A stretch of DNA of 64,000 nt from Enterobacter hormaechei ATCC 49162 (GCF_001875655.1 NZ_MKEQ01000001.1:1426001-1490000), one strand, 5' to 3'; numbered from the stretch's first letter, positions 1 through 10,249 are shown. Numbers and translations: made by a program. Notes: generated from the sequence alone by a model not told the origin.

Positions 1-246
1 GATATTGCCCGCAAAGGCAACAGCAAAGGCAAACGTCTGACCCAGTTCGTGGAATCGCAGGGCGGATCAATGCAGGACGTAATTGCCTTCGGCGATAACT
101 ATAACGACATCAGCATGCTGGAAGCGGCCGGAACGGGCGTGGCGATGGGCAATGCCGATGATGCGGTGAAAGCGCGCGCTGACGTGGTGATTGGCGATAA
201 CACCACCGACAGCATCGCGCAGTATATTTATACCCACCTGCTGTAA
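1..246 (+). CDS. ybhA: HAD-superfamily sugar/pyridoxal phosphatase YbhA, C-terminal part
   Basis: Only the last 81 codons lie in the window; the 5' end is cut by the window start. The visible part carries the Cof-type HAD C-terminal signature: GDNYNDISML is motif IV (two Asp that bind Mg2+), followed by GVAMGNADDAVKARAD and a short helix. Family members are cytosolic phosphatases of small phosphorylated metabolites; E. coli YbhA acts on pyridoxal phosphate and sugar phosphates. The gene converges on modC, whose stop codon lies directly next to it, which is the E. coli gene order. The exact substrate here is inferred from orthology. Confidence 0.85.
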   Translation, partial: DIARKGNSKGKRLTQFVESQGGSMQDVIAFGDNYNDISMLEAAGTGVAMGNADDAVKARADVVIGDNTTDSIAQYIYTHLL

Positions 247-1305
247 TCAGGCGGTGATGGAAACGCTCTTGATTTGCGCGTAAAGCCACAGGCCAGGCTT
301 GATGCCTAACTCATCCCTGGCCCACGGGCTGATGCGCGCCCACAGCGTTCTGCTGCCCACCTCCAGCTGCACTTCCACCTGGCCGTTATCATCAAAACAC
401 TGCGCCACTTTTGCGCGCAAAATATTGCGGATACTGGTTTGCAGCGGCGGTTGCAGCACCAGGGAGACGTCCGACGCCTGAATGCGGATCCGTAACGTCG
501 ACTGAATCGGCGTATCGATTTTATTCACCCACAAATGCTGATCGCCCAGCGCCAGCGCGGTCATCGCATAATGTGGATGGTGCTCCAGCACGCTCACCTT
601 CAGAATGCTGCTCTGCTGCTCCTTTGGCAGCCACGGATGCATAACGCTGCTGCCCCACACCTCTTCCAGATTGCCGAATGCCTTCACCCTGCCCGCTTCC
701 AGGACCAGCACTTTGTCGGCCAGATGTAAGATCTCATCCAGCGAATGGCTGACGTAGAGCATTGGCACGTTGATTTCCCGCGCCAGACGTTGCAGGTACG
801 GCAGCAGCTCGCGCTTGCGCGGAATATCCAGAGAGGCCAGCGGCTCATCCAGCAGCAACAGCTCCGGCGCGGTTAACAGGGCGCGGCCAATTGCCACGCG
901 CTGTTTTTCCCCCCCCGACAGCGACGACGGCAGACGATCCAGCAGCGGTTCGATGCCCAGCAGCGCCACCAGCTTATCAAACTGTCCGGCCATGCTTTTT
1001 GCCATGCCGTAGCGCAGATTTCCGCGCACGCTGTAATGCGGAAACAGGCGCGCATCCTGAAACACATAGCCGATGCGGCGTTTTTCCGGTGACAGGCAGA
1101 CCTTCTTCTCCGCGTCATTTAAGACGCGGTTATTTAACACAATACGGCCAGACTGGGGACGCGTCAGGCCGCTAATCGCATTAATTAGCGACGTTTTACC
1201 TGCCCCGGACACGCCAAAAATGGCGGTAATACCGCTGGCAGGCAGCGTTTCGTTCAGCGTCAGGGTGTGGTTGCCCAGGGTTTGCGTAAAATTGAGTTCC
1301 AGCAT
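247..1305 (-). CDS. modC: Molybdate ABC transporter ATP-binding protein ModC
   Basis: ATPase of the ModABC molybdate importer, on the cytoplasmic face of the inner membrane. Visible motifs: Walker [10 protein letters not shown] (about residues 31-39), ABC signature LSGGEKQR (129-136), Walker B ELLLLDEP (148-155), and a C-terminal TOBE/Mop-like domain (about 290-352) that in the family binds oxyanion. The start is placed at the ATG that overlaps the modB stop (TGATG), giving 352 residues as in E. coli; an in-frame GTG one codon upstream is less likely. Last gene of modABC, translationally coupled to modB and controlled by the ModE operator upstream of modA. Confidence 0.96.
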   Translation of the reverse strand: MLELNFTQTLGNHTLTLNETLPASGITAIFGVSGAGKTSLINAISGLTRPQSGRIVLNNRVLNDAEKKVCLSPEKRRIGYVFQDARLFPHYSVRGNLRYGMAKSMAGQFDKLVALLGIEPLLDRLPSSLSGGEKQRVAIGRALLTAPELLLLDEPLASLDIPRKRELLPYLQRLAREINVPMLYVSHSLDEILHLADKVLVLEAGRVKAFGNLEEVWGSSVMHPWLPKEQQSSILKVSVLEHHPHYAMTALALGDQHLWVNKIDTPIQSTLRIRIQASDVSLVLQPPLQTSIRNILRAKVAQCFDDNGQVEVQLEVGSRTLWARISPWARDELGIKPGLWLYAQIKSVSITA

Positions 1306-1997
1306 CACGGTTTCCCCATCCGTTCACGGCTGAGGCGCGCCAGCCACTCGGACACCAGCAGCGAGACCAGGGCGAGCACAATCGAAATAATACACAGCCG
1401 GGCCGCCGCACCTTCGCCGCCCGGCGTCTGAATCAGGGTATACATGGCCGACGGGATGGTCCGCGTCTCGCCGGGAATGTTCGACACAAAGGTGATAGTC
1501 GCACCAAACTCGCCCAGCGAGCGGGCGAAGGCTAACACCGTACCGACGATAATACCCGGTAGCGTGAGCGGCAGCGTGATGGTCAGAAAGACCCGCCAGC
1601 GGCCAGCGCCGAGCGTGCGGGCGGCCTGCTCTAGCCGGATATCCACCCCTTCCAGCGCCAGGCGGATAGCGCGCACCATTAGCGGGAATGACATCACCGC
1701 CGCGGCCAGCACCGCACCACGCCAGCTGAAAGCAAAGGTCAGGCCGAACCAGTCATACAACCATTCGCCGATGAAACCGCGCCGCCCCATGGAGATCAGC
1801 AGCAGATATCCAACCACCACAGGCGGTAAGACGAGCGGAAGATGGAGAACACTGTCGAGCAGGGCTTTGCCTGGAAACTTCACGCGAACCAGTAACCAGG
1901 CAAAGAACACCCCGAAGGGCAAACTCAGCGCAACCGCCAGGGAAGAGACTTTCAGGCTCAGCAGCACGGCCTGCCATTCAGGTTCGGTCAATATCAT
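1305..1997 (-). CDS. modB: Molybdate ABC transporter permease ModB
   Basis: Integral inner-membrane permease that forms the molybdate channel with ModC. 230 residues with about five hydrophobic helices. The cytoplasmic EAA-type coupling loop reads [25 protein letters not shown] (about residues 133-153), followed by the conserved [18 protein letters not shown] stretch typical of molybdate permeases. It starts inside the modA stop codon (ATGA overlap) and ends inside the modC start, so the three proteins are made by coupled translation. Confidence 0.96.
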   Translation of the reverse strand: MILTEPEWQAVLLSLKVSSLAVALSLPFGVFFAWLLVRVKFPGKALLDSVLHLPLVLPPVVVGYLLLISMGRRGFIGEWLYDWFGLTFAFSWRGAVLAAAVMSFPLMVRAIRLALEGVDIRLEQAARTLGAGRWRVFLTITLPLTLPGIIVGTVLAFARSLGEFGATITFVSNIPGETRTIPSAMYTLIQTPGGEGAAARLCIISIVLALVSLLVSEWLARLSRERMGKP

Positions 1998-2770
1998 TCG
2001 TGAGTCGTAAATCCGTAACGTTTAAAGATAGCGGACGCTTCCGGCCCCTTCAGGTAGTCAACGAAGGCCGTCACGGTCGCATTTTTATGTCCATCAACTA
2101 TCGCAACAGGATATTCCACTTTCTTATGCGAGTCTTCCGGGAAGGTGCCTACCACCTTCACACCTTTACTGGCGACGGCATCGGAGCCGTAAACAATCCC
2201 GAGTGGGGCTTCGTTACGCTCCACCAGCGCCAGCGCGCCGCGCACGTCTTCTGCGGGGGCCAGTTTCGGCGATAAGGTCTCCCATGCGCCCAGTTTTTGC
2301 AGCGCTTCTTTGGCATAAATCCCGGCAGGAACATGCTCCGGATCGCCCACCGCCAGACGGCCGCCGTTGAGCAGACGGGTCCAGTCCGTCTGTTTGTTAA
2401 TGGCGATGTCGCCCTGCTTACCGTTTACGGGCGCGACCACCACCAGGCTATTTCCCAGCAGCGTTTCGCGGGTAGCCGTTTCAACAGACTTTTTCTCAAC
2501 CGCATAATCCATCCATTTCTGATCGGCAGAGATGAACAGATCCGCAGGTGCCCCCGCTTCGATCTGGCGAGCCAACGTGGACGAGGAGGCAAACGACGAG
2601 ACGACCTCGACGTTTTTCTCTTTTTTGTATACCGCAGCAATATCCTGCATCGCGTTAGTCAGCGACGCCGCCGCAAAGACCGTGATTTTTCCTTCATCCG
2701 CCAGCGCGTGGCCGGTGAGAGAGAGCGTCAGCGTTGCCCCTGCAAAAAGGCGTACCCATGAACGTGCCAT
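1994..2770 (-). CDS. modA: Periplasmic molybdate-binding protein ModA
   Basis: Periplasmic receptor delivering molybdate or tungstate to ModBC. 258 residues with a Sec signal peptide (positive n-region, hydrophobic core, cleavage expected after ALA at residue 24). The mature part begins near KITVFAAASLTNAM, the first oxyanion-binding loop of the family, and SSFASSSTLARQ is the second. First gene of modABC; a perfect ModE palindrome lies just upstream (2788-2815). Expression is expected to be repressed by molybdate-loaded ModE. Confidence 0.97.
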   Translation of the reverse strand: MARSWVRLFAGATLTLSLTGHALADEGKITVFAAASLTNAMQDIAAVYKKEKNVEVVSSFASSSTLARQIEAGAPADLFISADQKWMDYAVEKKSVETATRETLLGNSLVVVAPVNGKQGDIAINKQTDWTRLLNGGRLAVGDPEHVPAGIYAKEALQKLGAWETLSPKLAPAEDVRGALALVERNEAPLGIVYGSDAVASKGVKVVGTFPEDSHKKVEYPVAIVDGHKNATVTAFVDYLKGPEASAIFKRYGFTTHE

Positions 2771-2787
2771 TTGAATCTCCTGTACGT

Positions 2788-2815
2788 ATCGTTATATACA
2801 AACAAATATAACGAT
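2788..2815 (-). promoter_or_regulatory. ModE operator of modABC
   Basis: Perfect 10-bp inverted repeat, ATCGTTATAT and ATATAACGAT, separated by 8 bp, 18 bp upstream of the modA start. It fits the known ModE box (CGxTATATA half sites, small spacer). ModE-molybdate binding here represses the transporter; modE itself is 0.4 kb away. Confidence 0.88.
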
Positions 2816-2913
2816 ATGTCGCAGGCGTTCCTAGCGCTAAATCGTACCCATTAATGCGTAAACGCAAGGAACGTTGTAAAAGATATCGGCGGGAGAGGGA
2901 TAAACTTGAGAGC

Positions 2914-2940
2914 AAAACGCCCGGGCTGGCCGGGCGTTTT
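2914..2940 (-). terminator. Rho-independent terminator after acrZ
   Basis: An 11-bp stem (AAAACGCCCGG / CCGGGCGTTTT) with a 5-nt loop sits 8 bp beyond the acrZ stop. The A/T arms make it usable in both directions, but only acrZ points into it closely. Confidence 0.85.
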
Positions 2941-2948
2941 GGAGGAAA

Positions 2949-3101
2949 TCATTGCTGCTTTTTAGGCTGGTCTCGACGATGACCAATGTTCGAAAAGACG
3001 TTGAACACTTCACCCAGGCCGTAGATGGCACCGAGGATGATAGCCATCACTACTGGCACCATGATTACCGCGAATACCAGACTTTTCAACAACTCTAACA
3101 T
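2949..3101 (-). CDS. acrZ: AcrZ, small accessory protein of the AcrAB-TolC efflux pump
   Basis: 50-residue single-pass inner-membrane peptide that in E. coli binds AcrB and alters export of some drugs. The N-terminal [20 protein letters not shown] helix is almost identical to E. coli AcrZ; the short polar tail (ending DQPKKQQ) differs. The start is the ATG at 3101, which has a GAGAAA ribosome site just before it and matches the known protein. Lies between modA and the divergent modE, as in E. coli, and ends at its own terminator. Confidence 0.93.
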   Translation of the reverse strand: MLELLKSLVFAVIMVPVVMAIILGAIYGLGEVFNVFSNIGHRRDQPKKQQ

Positions 3102-3228
3102 GGTTTTCTCCAGATCTTGTGAACGGCTTATTCTACCCTGAAAAGTAAGAAAAACATCCCCTTTTGTGCGGTGCGCTTTCCGCCCCCGGGCATTTGGGTC
3201 ACAATAGCCTTTTTGCCAGGACACTGTT

Positions 3229-4017
3229 ATGCAGGCCGAAATTCTCCTCACCCTACGACTTCAGCAGAAGCTTTTCGCCGATCCGCGGCGCATCGCCCTG
3301 TTAAAACAAATAGAACAAACTGGCTCGATTAGCCAGGGGGCCAAAAACGCCGGCATCAGCTATAAAAGCGCCTGGGATGCGATTAACGACATGAATACCC
3401 TGAGCGAACACACGCTGGTGGAGCGCGCCACCGGCGGGAAAGGCGGCGGCGGCGCCGTGTTGACGCGTTACGGGCAACGTCTGATCCAGCTCTACGATTT
3501 ACTGGCGCAGATCCAGCAAAAAGCATTTGATGTGTTGAGCGATGACGACAACCTGCCGCTGGACAGCCTGCTGGGCGCCATCTCCCGTTTCTCCTTGCAG
3601 ACCAGCGCCCGTAACCAGTGGTTTGGTACGGTGACCGGGCGTGACCATTCGCAGGTGCAGGAGCATATTGAGATCCTGCTCGCGGACGGCACGACGCGCC
3701 TGAAGGCCGCCATCACCGCGCAAAGTGGTCAACGCCTTGGGCTGAACGAAGGTAAGGACGTGCTGGTATTACTCAAAGCCCCCTGGATCAGCATCACGCT
3801 TAATCCTGAGCAGGCCGCAGAAGCCGATAACCAGCTACGCGGACGTATCAGCCACGTCGAGCGCGGTGCAGAACAGTGTGAAGTGCTGATGACCCTGCCG
3901 GATGGACAGCCGCTCTGCGCTACCGTGCCGGTGAACAACGCCACCGAATTAGAAGAAGGTGCTGTGGTGACCGCATATTTCAATGCAGACCGGGTAATTA
4001 TCGCCACATTGTGCTAA
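3229..4017 (+). CDS. modE: Molybdate-responsive transcriptional regulator ModE
   Basis: DNA-binding molybdate sensor: represses modABC and activates some molybdoenzyme genes. 262 residues as in E. coli. The N-terminal winged helix-turn-helix (about 1-120) contains [20 protein letters not shown], the recognition region, followed by the [14 protein letters not shown] wing. The C-terminal half is a tandem Mop/TOBE pair ([12 protein letters not shown] near 125 and the related VLLKAPW segment near 185) that binds two molybdates at the dimer interface. Divergent from acrZ and followed by modF after 67 bp. Confidence 0.97.
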   Translation: MQAEILLTLRLQQKLFADPRRIALLKQIEQTGSISQGAKNAGISYKSAWDAINDMNTLSEHTLVERATGGKGGGGAVLTRYGQRLIQLYDLLAQIQQKAFDVLSDDDNLPLDSLLGAISRFSLQTSARNQWFGTVTGRDHSQVQEHIEILLADGTTRLKAAITAQSGQRLGLNEGKDVLVLLKAPWISITLNPEQAAEADNQLRGRISHVERGAEQCEVLMTLPDGQPLCATVPVNNATELEEGAVVTAYFNADRVIIATLC

Positions 4018-4084
4018 GCGCATTGACAACCCTGCTAACAGTGAGTATCCCTGACATCTGTTGCTGCAAAAAATGGGATAACAC

Positions 4085-5557
4085 ATGTCATCATTGCATA
4101 TTTCGCAAGGCACGTTTCGTCTTAGCGATACCCGTACCTTATCGCTGCCAGAGTTGACCCTGCGCGCCGGAGAAAGTTGGGCGTTTGTGGGCACGAACGG
4201 CAGCGGAAAATCGGCGCTGGCCCGCGCTCTGGCGGGTGAATTAACCCAGCTGAAGGGTGAACGCCGGTGCACCTTTACCCGGATGACGCGCCTTTCCTTT
4301 GAACAGTTGCAAAAGCTGGTCAGCGCTGAGTGGCAGCGTAACAATACCGATTTGCTCAGCCCCGGCGAAGAAGATACCGGCCGCACGACGGCGGAAATTA
4401 TCCAGGATGAGATAAAAGATCCTGCCCGCTGCCAGCAGCTGGCGGAGCAATTTGGCATTACCGCCCTGCTTAACCGTCGCTTCAAATACCTCTCTACCGG
4501 CGAGACGCGCAAAACGCTGTTGTGCCAGGCGCTGATGAGCGAGCCGGAACTCCTGATCCTGGATGAACCCTTTGACGGGCTGGATGTGCAGTCCCGCGCG
4601 CAGCTTGCAGCATTGCTGGCGACGCTCAACCAGCAGGGATACACCCTTGTGCTGGTCCTTAACCGCTTTGATGAGATCCCGGATTTCGTACACTATGCGG
4701 GCGTGCTTGCAGACTGTAGCCTGACCGAAACCGGCGAGAAAGCCGTGCTGCTGCGGCAGGCGCTGATTGCGCAGCTGGCGCACAGTGAAAAACTGGACGG
4801 TATCGCCCTGCCGGAGCCGGATGCGCCTTCGGCACGCCACGGGCTGGATCCCGCTCAGCCGCGCATTGTGCTGCGCGACGGGGTGGTTGCTTACGACGAT
4901 CGCCCTATTCTTCATCACCTCAGCTGGACGGTTAATCCTGGCGAGCACTGGCAGATTGTCGGCCCCAACGGGGCAGGTAAATCCACGCTGCTGAGCCTGA
5001 TCACCGGCGATCACCCGCAGGGATACAGCAACGATCTGACCCTCTTTGGCCGTCGGCGCGGCAGCGGGGAAACCATCTGGGACATCAAAAAGCACATCGG
5101 CTATGTCAGCAGCAGCCTGCATCTGGACTACCGGGTGAGCACCTCGGTGCGAAACGTGATCCTCTCTGGCTTCTTTGACTCTATCGGTATTTATCAGGCG
5201 GTATCCGACAAGCAGCACAAGCTGGCGCAGCAGTGGCTGGATATTCTGGGCATGGACAATCGGATAGCCGATGCGCCATTCCACAGCCTGTCGTGGGGGC
5301 AGCAGCGGCTGGCACTGATCGTCCGCGCGCTGGTCAAACACCCTACGCTACTGATTCTGGACGAGCCGTTGCAGGGGTTGGATCCGCTTAACCGTCAGCT
5401 GATCCGCCGCTTTGTGGATATCCTGATTAGCGAAGGTGAAACCCAGCTGCTGTTTGTGTCCCACCATGCGGAGGATGCGCCATCCTGCATCACCCATCGG
5501 CTGGAATTTGTCCCGGACGGCGAGCATTACCGCTACCTGCTAAGCAAAATCGATTAA
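4085..5557 (+). CDS. modF: ModF, cytoplasmic tandem ABC ATPase
   Basis: 490-residue protein with two ABC ATPase domains and no membrane segments. Domain 1 has Walker A GTNGSGKSA (about 37-45) and a variant signature LSTGETRK; domain 2 has Walker A GPNGAGKST (about 294-302), signature LSWGQQRL and Walker B LLILDEP. Likely cotranscribed with modE. The E. coli protein was once linked to photorepair (phrA) and is of uncertain function; a role in molybdate import has not been shown. The position after modE is conserved. Confidence 0.92.
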   Translation: MSSLHISQGTFRLSDTRTLSLPELTLRAGESWAFVGTNGSGKSALARALAGELTQLKGERRCTFTRMTRLSFEQLQKLVSAEWQRNNTDLLSPGEEDTGRTTAEIIQDEIKDPARCQQLAEQFGITALLNRRFKYLSTGETRKTLLCQALMSEPELLILDEPFDGLDVQSRAQLAALLATLNQQGYTLVLVLNRFDEIPDFVHYAGVLADCSLTETGEKAVLLRQALIAQLAHSEKLDGIALPEPDAPSARHGLDPAQPRIVLRDGVVAYDDRPILHHLSWTVNPGEHWQIVGPNGAGKSTLLSLITGDHPQGYSNDLTLFGRRRGSGETIWDIKKHIGYVSSSLHLDYRVSTSVRNVILSGFFDSIGIYQAVSDKQHKLAQQWLDILGMDNRIADAPFHSLSWGQQRLALIVRALVKHPTLLILDEPLQGLDPLNRQLIRRFVDILISEGETQLLFVSHHAEDAPSCITHRLEFVPDGEHYRYLLSKID

Positions 5558-5562
5558 CCTCT

Positions 5563-5585
5563 GGAGGGCGCTGCCCTCCGCTTTT
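5563..5585 (+). terminator. Terminator after modF
   Basis: GGAGGGC / GCCCTCC stem with a 3-nt loop followed by GCTTTTC, 6 bp past the modF stop. Confidence 0.75.
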
Positions 5586-5664
5586 CAGACAACCTGCAAC
5601 AACACATCTCTATCTCTTTGATCTACAATGCACTCACTCTTTTAAAAAGCGGGTGTGAAAACCA

Positions 5665-5680
5665 GTGTAAACGATACCAC
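5665..5680 (+). promoter_or_regulatory. External gal operator (OE) for GalR/GalS
   Basis: GTGTAAACGATACCAC fits the gal operator consensus (GTGNAANCGNTTNCAC) with one changed position in the right arm, in the same place as OE in E. coli, upstream of the CRP site and promoter. Confidence 0.85.
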
Positions 5681-5681
5681 T

Positions 5682-5726
5682 ATTTTATCCCATGTCACAC
5701 TTTTCGCGTCTCTGATATGCTATGGT
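5682..5726 (+). promoter_or_regulatory. gal operon promoters P1/P2 with CRP site
   Basis: The CRP half site TCACA (5695-5699, TGTGA on the other strand) sits just upstream of overlapping -10 elements TATGCT (5716) and TATGGT (5721), nearly the E. coli gal promoter arrangement. In E. coli cAMP-CRP activates P1 and lowers P2. Confidence 0.8.
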
Positions 5727-5758
5727 TAATTCATACCATAAGCCTAATGGAGCGAAAT

Positions 5759-6775
5759 ATGCGAGTTCTGGTAACAGGTGGTAGCGGTTACATAGGAAGT
5801 CATACCTGTGTGCAACTGCTGCAAAGCGGCCACGATGTCGTCATTCTTGATAACCTGTGCAACAGTAAGCGCAGCGTGCTGCCGGTCATTGAACGCCTTT
5901 CGGGTAAACAGCCGACTTTCGTGGAAGGCGACATCCGCAATGAAGCGTTGATGACGGAAATCCTTCACGATCACGCGATTGAAACCGTTATCCACTTCGC
6001 CGGCCTGAAAGCGGTTGGCGAATCGGTGGCAAAACCGCTTGAGTACTATGACAACAACGTCAACGGTACCCTGCGCCTGATCTCCGCCATGCGTGCGGCG
6101 AACGTTAAAAACTTTATCTTCAGCTCCTCCGCCACCGTCTACGGCGATCAGCCAAAAATCCCTTACGTTGAAAGCTTCCCGACCGGTACGCCGCAAAGTC
6201 CGTACGGCAAAAGTAAGCTGATGGTGGAGCAGATCCTCACCGACCTGCAAAAAGCCCAGCCGGAGTGGAGCATCGCGCTGCTGCGCTACTTCAATCCGGT
6301 TGGCGCGCATCCGTCAGGGGATATGGGCGAAGATCCGCAGGGCATTCCTAATAACCTGATGCCCTATATCGCGCAGGTTGCCGTAGGGCGTCGCGAATCC
6401 CTGGCGATTTTTGGTAACGATTATCCCACCGAAGATGGCACCGGCGTACGCGATTACATTCACGTGATGGATCTGGCCGACGGCCACGTAGCGGCGATGC
6501 AGCAGCTGGCGGATAAACCGGGCGTGCATATTTACAACCTCGGCGCCGGGATCGGCAGTAGCGTACTGGATGTGGTGAACGCCTTCAGTAAAGCCTGCGG
6601 CAAGCCGGTGAATTATCACTTCGCGCCCCGCCGTGACGGCGACCTCCCGGCTTACTGGGCCGATGCCACCAAAGCGGATAAAGAGCTTAACTGGCGTGTC
6701 ACCCGCACGCTTGATGAAATGGCACAGGATACCTGGCACTGGCAGTCACGCCATCCGCAGGGGTATCCGGACTAA
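5759..6775 (+). CDS. galE: UDP-glucose 4-epimerase GalE
   Basis: Cytosolic NAD-dependent enzyme interconverting UDP-galactose and UDP-glucose; needed for galactose use and for LPS sugar supply. 338 residues, same as E. coli. The N-terminal Rossmann motif GGSGYIG (residues 7-13) binds NAD. SSSATVYG precedes the catalytic YGKSK (Tyr149, Lys153). The start is chosen at MRVLVTGG, which has GGAG 5-10 nt upstream; earlier in-frame starts would run through the promoter. First gene of galETKM. The gal internal operator lies within its first 12 codons. Confidence 0.97.
   Translation: MRVLVTGGSGYIGSHTCVQLLQSGHDVVILDNLCNSKRSVLPVIERLSGKQPTFVEGDIRNEALMTEILHDHAIETVIHFAGLKAVGESVAKPLEYYDNNVNGTLRLISAMRAANVKNFIFSSSATVYGDQPKIPYVESFPTGTPQSPYGKSKLMVEQILTDLQKAQPEWSIALLRYFNPVGAHPSGDMGEDPQGIPNNLMPYIAQVAVGRRESLAIFGNDYPTEDGTGVRDYIHVMDLADGHVAAMQQLADKPGVHIYNLGAGIGSSVLDVVNAFSKACGKPVNYHFAPRRDGDLPAYWADATKADKELNWRVTRTLDEMAQDTWHWQSRHPQGYPD
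5778..5793 (+). promoter_or_regulatory. Internal gal operator (OI) inside galE
   Basis: GTGGTAGCGGTTACAT within codons 7-12 of galE looks identical to the E. coli internal operator and is 113 bp centre-to-centre from OE. That is the spacing used for GalR-HU DNA looping, so repression by loop formation is expected. Confidence 0.85.
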
Positions 6776-6784
6776 GGATTTGTC

Positions 6785-7831
6785 ATGACGAAATTCAATC
6801 CCGTCGATCACCCCCATCGTCGTTTTAACCCGCTCAGCGGGCAATGGATTTTGGTTTCACCGCATCGCGCCAAGCGCCCCTGGCAGGGGGCGCAAGAGAC
6901 GCCTGCCAAACAGACGCTGCCTCAGCACGATCCGGACTGTTTCCTCTGTCCAGGCAATACGCGCGTGACGGGCGATAAAAACCCCGATTACACAGGCACT
7001 TTCGTTTTTACTAACGACTTTGCCGCGCTGATGACCGATACGCCGGACGCGCCGGAAAGCCACGATCCGCTGATGCGCTGCGAAAGCGCCCGCGGCACCA
7101 GCCGCGTGATCTGCTTCTCTCCCGATCACAGCAAAACCCTGCCGGAGCTGAGCGTTGAGGCGTTGAAAGAGGTGGTTACTACCTGGCAAACGCAAACGGC
7201 GGAGCTGGGCCAGACCTACCCGTGGGTGCAGGTGTTTGAAAATAAAGGCGCGGCGATGGGATGCTCAAACCCCCATCCGCACGGTCAGATTTGGGCGAAC
7301 AGCTTCCTGCCAAATGAAGCCGAGCGTGAAGACCGACTGCAAAAAGCGTATTTCACCGAGAACGGTTCGCCGATGCTGGTGGATTACACCCAGCGTGAGC
7401 TGGCGGATGGCAGCCGTACCGTGGTGGAAACCGCGCACTGGCTTGCGGTAGTCCCTTACTGGGCGGCGTGGCCGTTTGAGACGCTGCTACTGCCTAAAGC
7501 CCATGTTCAGCGCATCACGGACCTCAACGACGCCCAGCGTGACGACCTTGCGCTGGCGCTAAAAAAACTGACCAGCCGTTACGACAACCTCTTCCAGTGC
7601 TCTTTCCCCTACTCCATGGGCTGGCACGGCGCGCCGTTTAACGGCGAAGAGAATCAACACTGGCAGTTACATGCACACTTCTACCCGCCGCTGCTGCGTT
7701 CTGCGACGGTACGTAAATTCATGGTGGGCTATGAAATGCTGGCGGAAACCCAGCGTGACCTGACGGCGGAACAGGCGGCAGAACGTCTGCGTGCCGTTAG
7801 CGACGTCCATTATCGCGAATCAGGAGTCTAA
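6785..7831 (+). CDS. galT: Galactose-1-phosphate uridylyltransferase GalT
   Basis: Transfers UMP from UDP-glucose to galactose 1-phosphate. 348 residues. The catalytic His-Pro-His motif is in [11 protein letters not shown] (about residues 160-170); the second His is the nucleophile. Zn/Fe ligands include the Cys pair in CFLCPG (about 52-57). A further His cluster lies near [11 protein letters not shown] (about 293). Starts 9 bp after the galE stop and ends 3 bp before galK. Confidence 0.97.
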   Translation: MTKFNPVDHPHRRFNPLSGQWILVSPHRAKRPWQGAQETPAKQTLPQHDPDCFLCPGNTRVTGDKNPDYTGTFVFTNDFAALMTDTPDAPESHDPLMRCESARGTSRVICFSPDHSKTLPELSVEALKEVVTTWQTQTAELGQTYPWVQVFENKGAAMGCSNPHPHGQIWANSFLPNEAEREDRLQKAYFTENGSPMLVDYTQRELADGSRTVVETAHWLAVVPYWAAWPFETLLLPKAHVQRITDLNDAQRDDLALALKKLTSRYDNLFQCSFPYSMGWHGAPFNGEENQHWQLHAHFYPPLLRSATVRKFMVGYEMLAETQRDLTAEQAAERLRAVSDVHYRESGV

Positions 7832-7834
7832 AAA

Positions 7835-8983
7835 ATGAGTCTGAAAGATAAAACACAATCCCTGTTTGCTGAGAAATTTGGCTACCCTGCCACCCATGTT
7901 ATTCAGGCGCCAGGCCGCGTTAATCTGATCGGCGAGCACACCGACTATAACGACGGTTTTGTCCTGCCCTGTGCCATCGACTACCAGACGGTGATCAGCT
8001 GCGCGAAACGCGACGATCGTCACGTGCGGGTGATCGCTGCGGATTACGACAACGAAATTGACGAATTTTCTCTCGATGCGCCGATCGTAACCCACGACAG
8101 CCAGCAATGGTCGAACTATGTTCGCGGCGTGGTAAAGCACCTGCAAAAGCGTAACAAGAATTTCGGCGGAGCCGATCTGGTGATCAGCGGCAACGTGCCG
8201 CAGGGGGCGGGATTAAGCTCTTCTGCATCACTGGAAGTGGCGGTCGGCACCGTGTTCCAGCAGCTTTATCATCTGCCGCTGGACGGGGCGCAGATCGCCC
8301 TCAACGGTCAGGAAGCGGAAAACCAGTTCGTGGGCTGCAACTGCGGCATTATGGATCAGCTGATTTCCGCGCTGGGTAAGAAAGAACATGCTTTGCTGAT
8401 TGACTGCCGCTCCCTCGGGACCAAAGCGGTTCCGCTGCCGAAAGGTGCGGCGGTGGTGATCATCAACAGTAACTTCAAACGCACCCTGGTGGGCAGCGAG
8501 TACAACACCCGCCGCGAACAGTGCGAAACCGGCGCGCGCTTCTTCCAGCAGCCAGCCCTGCGTGATGTCTCACTTGATGAATTTAACAAGGTTGCTCACG
8601 AGCTGGATCCGGTTGTCACGAAGCGCGTGCGTCATATACTGACGGAAAATGCCCGTACTGTAGAAGCCGCCTCCGCGCTGGCAAAAGGTGATCTGAAACG
8701 GATGGGCGAGCTGATGGCAGAATCGCATGCCTCAATGCGTGACGATTTCGAAATCACCGTGCCGCAAATTGACACCCTGGTGGAAATTGTGAAAGCCACG
8801 ATTGGCGACAAAGGCGGCGTGCGTATGACCGGCGGCGGATTTGGCGGGTGCGTCGTCGCCCTGGTGCCGGAAGAGCTGGTCCCTGCCATTCAGGACGCGG
8901 TGGCTAAACAGTACGAAGCCAAAACGGGCATCAAAGAAACTTTCTATGTCTGCAAAGCATCACAAGGAGCCGGACAGTGCTAA
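7835..8983 (+). CDS. galK: Galactokinase GalK
   Basis: ATP-dependent phosphorylation of alpha-galactose, the first committed Leloir step. GHMP kinase of 382 residues. The galactokinase signature [15 protein letters not shown] is at about 26-40, the ATP-binding GHMP motif [15 protein letters not shown] at about 119-133, and the C-terminal motif [13 protein letters not shown] near 330. Tight spacing to galT (3 bp). The last 7 bp overlap the start of galM. Confidence 0.97.
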   Translation: MSLKDKTQSLFAEKFGYPATHVIQAPGRVNLIGEHTDYNDGFVLPCAIDYQTVISCAKRDDRHVRVIAADYDNEIDEFSLDAPIVTHDSQQWSNYVRGVVKHLQKRNKNFGGADLVISGNVPQGAGLSSSASLEVAVGTVFQQLYHLPLDGAQIALNGQEAENQFVGCNCGIMDQLISALGKKEHALLIDCRSLGTKAVPLPKGAAVVIINSNFKRTLVGSEYNTRREQCETGARFFQQPALRDVSLDEFNKVAHELDPVVTKRVRHILTENARTVEAASALAKGDLKRMGELMAESHASMRDDFEITVPQIDTLVEIVKATIGDKGGVRMTGGGFGGCVVALVPEELVPAIQDAVAKQYEAKTGIKETFYVCKASQGAGQC

Positions 8984-10020
8984 ACGAAACACCAACACTC
9001 GCACCGGATGGTCTGCCGTATCGCCTGTTAACCCTGCGCAACAGCGCCGGGATGGTGGTTACGCTGATGGACTGGGGCGCAACGTTACTTTCTGCCCGCG
9101 TACCGATGCCTGACGGCAGCGTGCGCGAAACCTTGCTCGGCTGTGCATCGCCCGAGCAGTATATCGAGCAGACCGCGTTTCTGGGCGCATCCATCGGCCG
9201 CTACGCCAACCGCATCGCCAGAAGCCGGTTTACGCTGGACGGCGTAGAGTATTCCCTGCTTTCAAGCCAGGGTGAAAATCAGCTGCACGGCGGCCCGGAG
9301 GGGTTTGATAAACGTCGCTGGAAGATTGTGCAGCAGAATGACGGTGAGGTCTGGTTCTCTCTGGACTCCCTCGACGGAGACCAGGGCTTCCCGGGCAATC
9401 TCACCGCAACCGCGCGCTTCACCCTGACCGAAGATAATCGCATCGCCATTGAGTACCGCGCAACGGTCGACAAGCCGTGCCCGGTCAACCTGACCAACCA
9501 CGCCTATTTCAACCTTGACGGCAACCAGACCGATGTTCGCAGCCACAAACTTCAGATCCTGGCGGACGCGTATCTGCCGGTCGATGAGATGGGTATCCCT
9601 TATCAGGGGCTGAAGCCAGTTAGCGGTAATAGCTTTGATTTCCGCCAGCCGAAAACCATCGCCCAGGATTTCCTCAGTGATGACGATCAGCGTAAGGTGA
9701 AAGGCTACGACCACGCTTTCCTGTTGCAGGCGAAAGGCGATCTTTCTCAACCTGCCGCACAGGTCTGGTCGGCTGATGAGAAGTTACAGATGACGGTCTA
9801 CACCACTGCCCCTGCGCTACAGTTCTACTCCGGTAACTTTCTGGAGGGGACAACGGCGCGTGAACATGACGCCTACAGCGCCTGGCAAGGACTGGCGCTG
9901 GAGAGCGAGTTCCTGCCGGACTCGCCTAACCATCCTGAATGGCCGCAGCCGGACTGCGTGCTACGTCCGGGTGAAGGGTACGTGAGCGTCACCGAGTATC
10001 ATTTCATTCCGCGCGCTTAA
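8977..10020 (+). CDS. galM: Aldose 1-epimerase (mutarotase) GalM
   Basis: Interconverts beta- and alpha-galactose so that GalK receives its substrate. 347 residues, beta-sandwich family. [13 protein letters not shown] (about residues 92-104) and NHAYFNLDG (about 175) supply the catalytic and binding His; [14 protein letters not shown] (near 305) supplies the catalytic Glu. The start is GTG at 8977, inside the galK end, with an AGGAG ribosome site 8 nt upstream; the overlap suggests coupled translation. Last gene of the gal operon. Confidence 0.95.
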   Translation: MLNETPTLAPDGLPYRLLTLRNSAGMVVTLMDWGATLLSARVPMPDGSVRETLLGCASPEQYIEQTAFLGASIGRYANRIARSRFTLDGVEYSLLSSQGENQLHGGPEGFDKRRWKIVQQNDGEVWFSLDSLDGDQGFPGNLTATARFTLTEDNRIAIEYRATVDKPCPVNLTNHAYFNLDGNQTDVRSHKLQILADAYLPVDEMGIPYQGLKPVSGNSFDFRQPKTIAQDFLSDDDQRKVKGYDHAFLLQAKGDLSQPAAQVWSADEKLQMTVYTTAPALQFYSGNFLEGTTAREHDAYSAWQGLALESEFLPDSPNHPEWPQPDCVLRPGEGYVSVTEYHFIPRA

Positions 10021-10086
10021 TGTCCGGCGGCGCTACGCATGTACGGGCCTGCGAATGAAGGCCGGATAAGCGAAGCGCCATCCGGC
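10021..10086. repeat. REP/BIME-type palindromic element downstream of galM
   Basis: A 26-bp REP palindrome at 10061-10086 (GCCGGATAAG ... CGCCATCCGGC) is preceded by a degenerate inverted partner at 10021-10050. The same unit recurs at 42161-42186. It lies directly after the galM stop, a usual REP position. Confidence 0.75.
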
Positions 10087-10095
10087 AAAAAAGCC

Positions 10096-10119
10096 AGCCC
10101 TCCCGACGAGGGCTTTTTT
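10096..10119 (+). terminator. Terminator of the gal operon
   Basis: AGCCCTC / GAGGGCT stem with a 5-nt loop and a run of Ts, 76 bp after galM. Confidence 0.88.
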
Positions 10120-10249
10120 CTGCTCCGCTTGCTGAAAATAGCGGCGATCGCAGACAAAATCATAACCCTTGATTCACATGCATCTTACACTCTCGAACTA
10201 TTTTCGCTATGGTTAGGGTTAAGCGTTGCTGCTGGCACAGTCACGGCAA

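Noticed and set aside
4241..5341. 366-codon frame antisense to modF
   Set aside because: No family features; modF on the other strand has two complete ABC domains.
5618..5758. N-terminal extension of GalE
   Set aside because: It would translate through the gal operator, CRP site and promoter.
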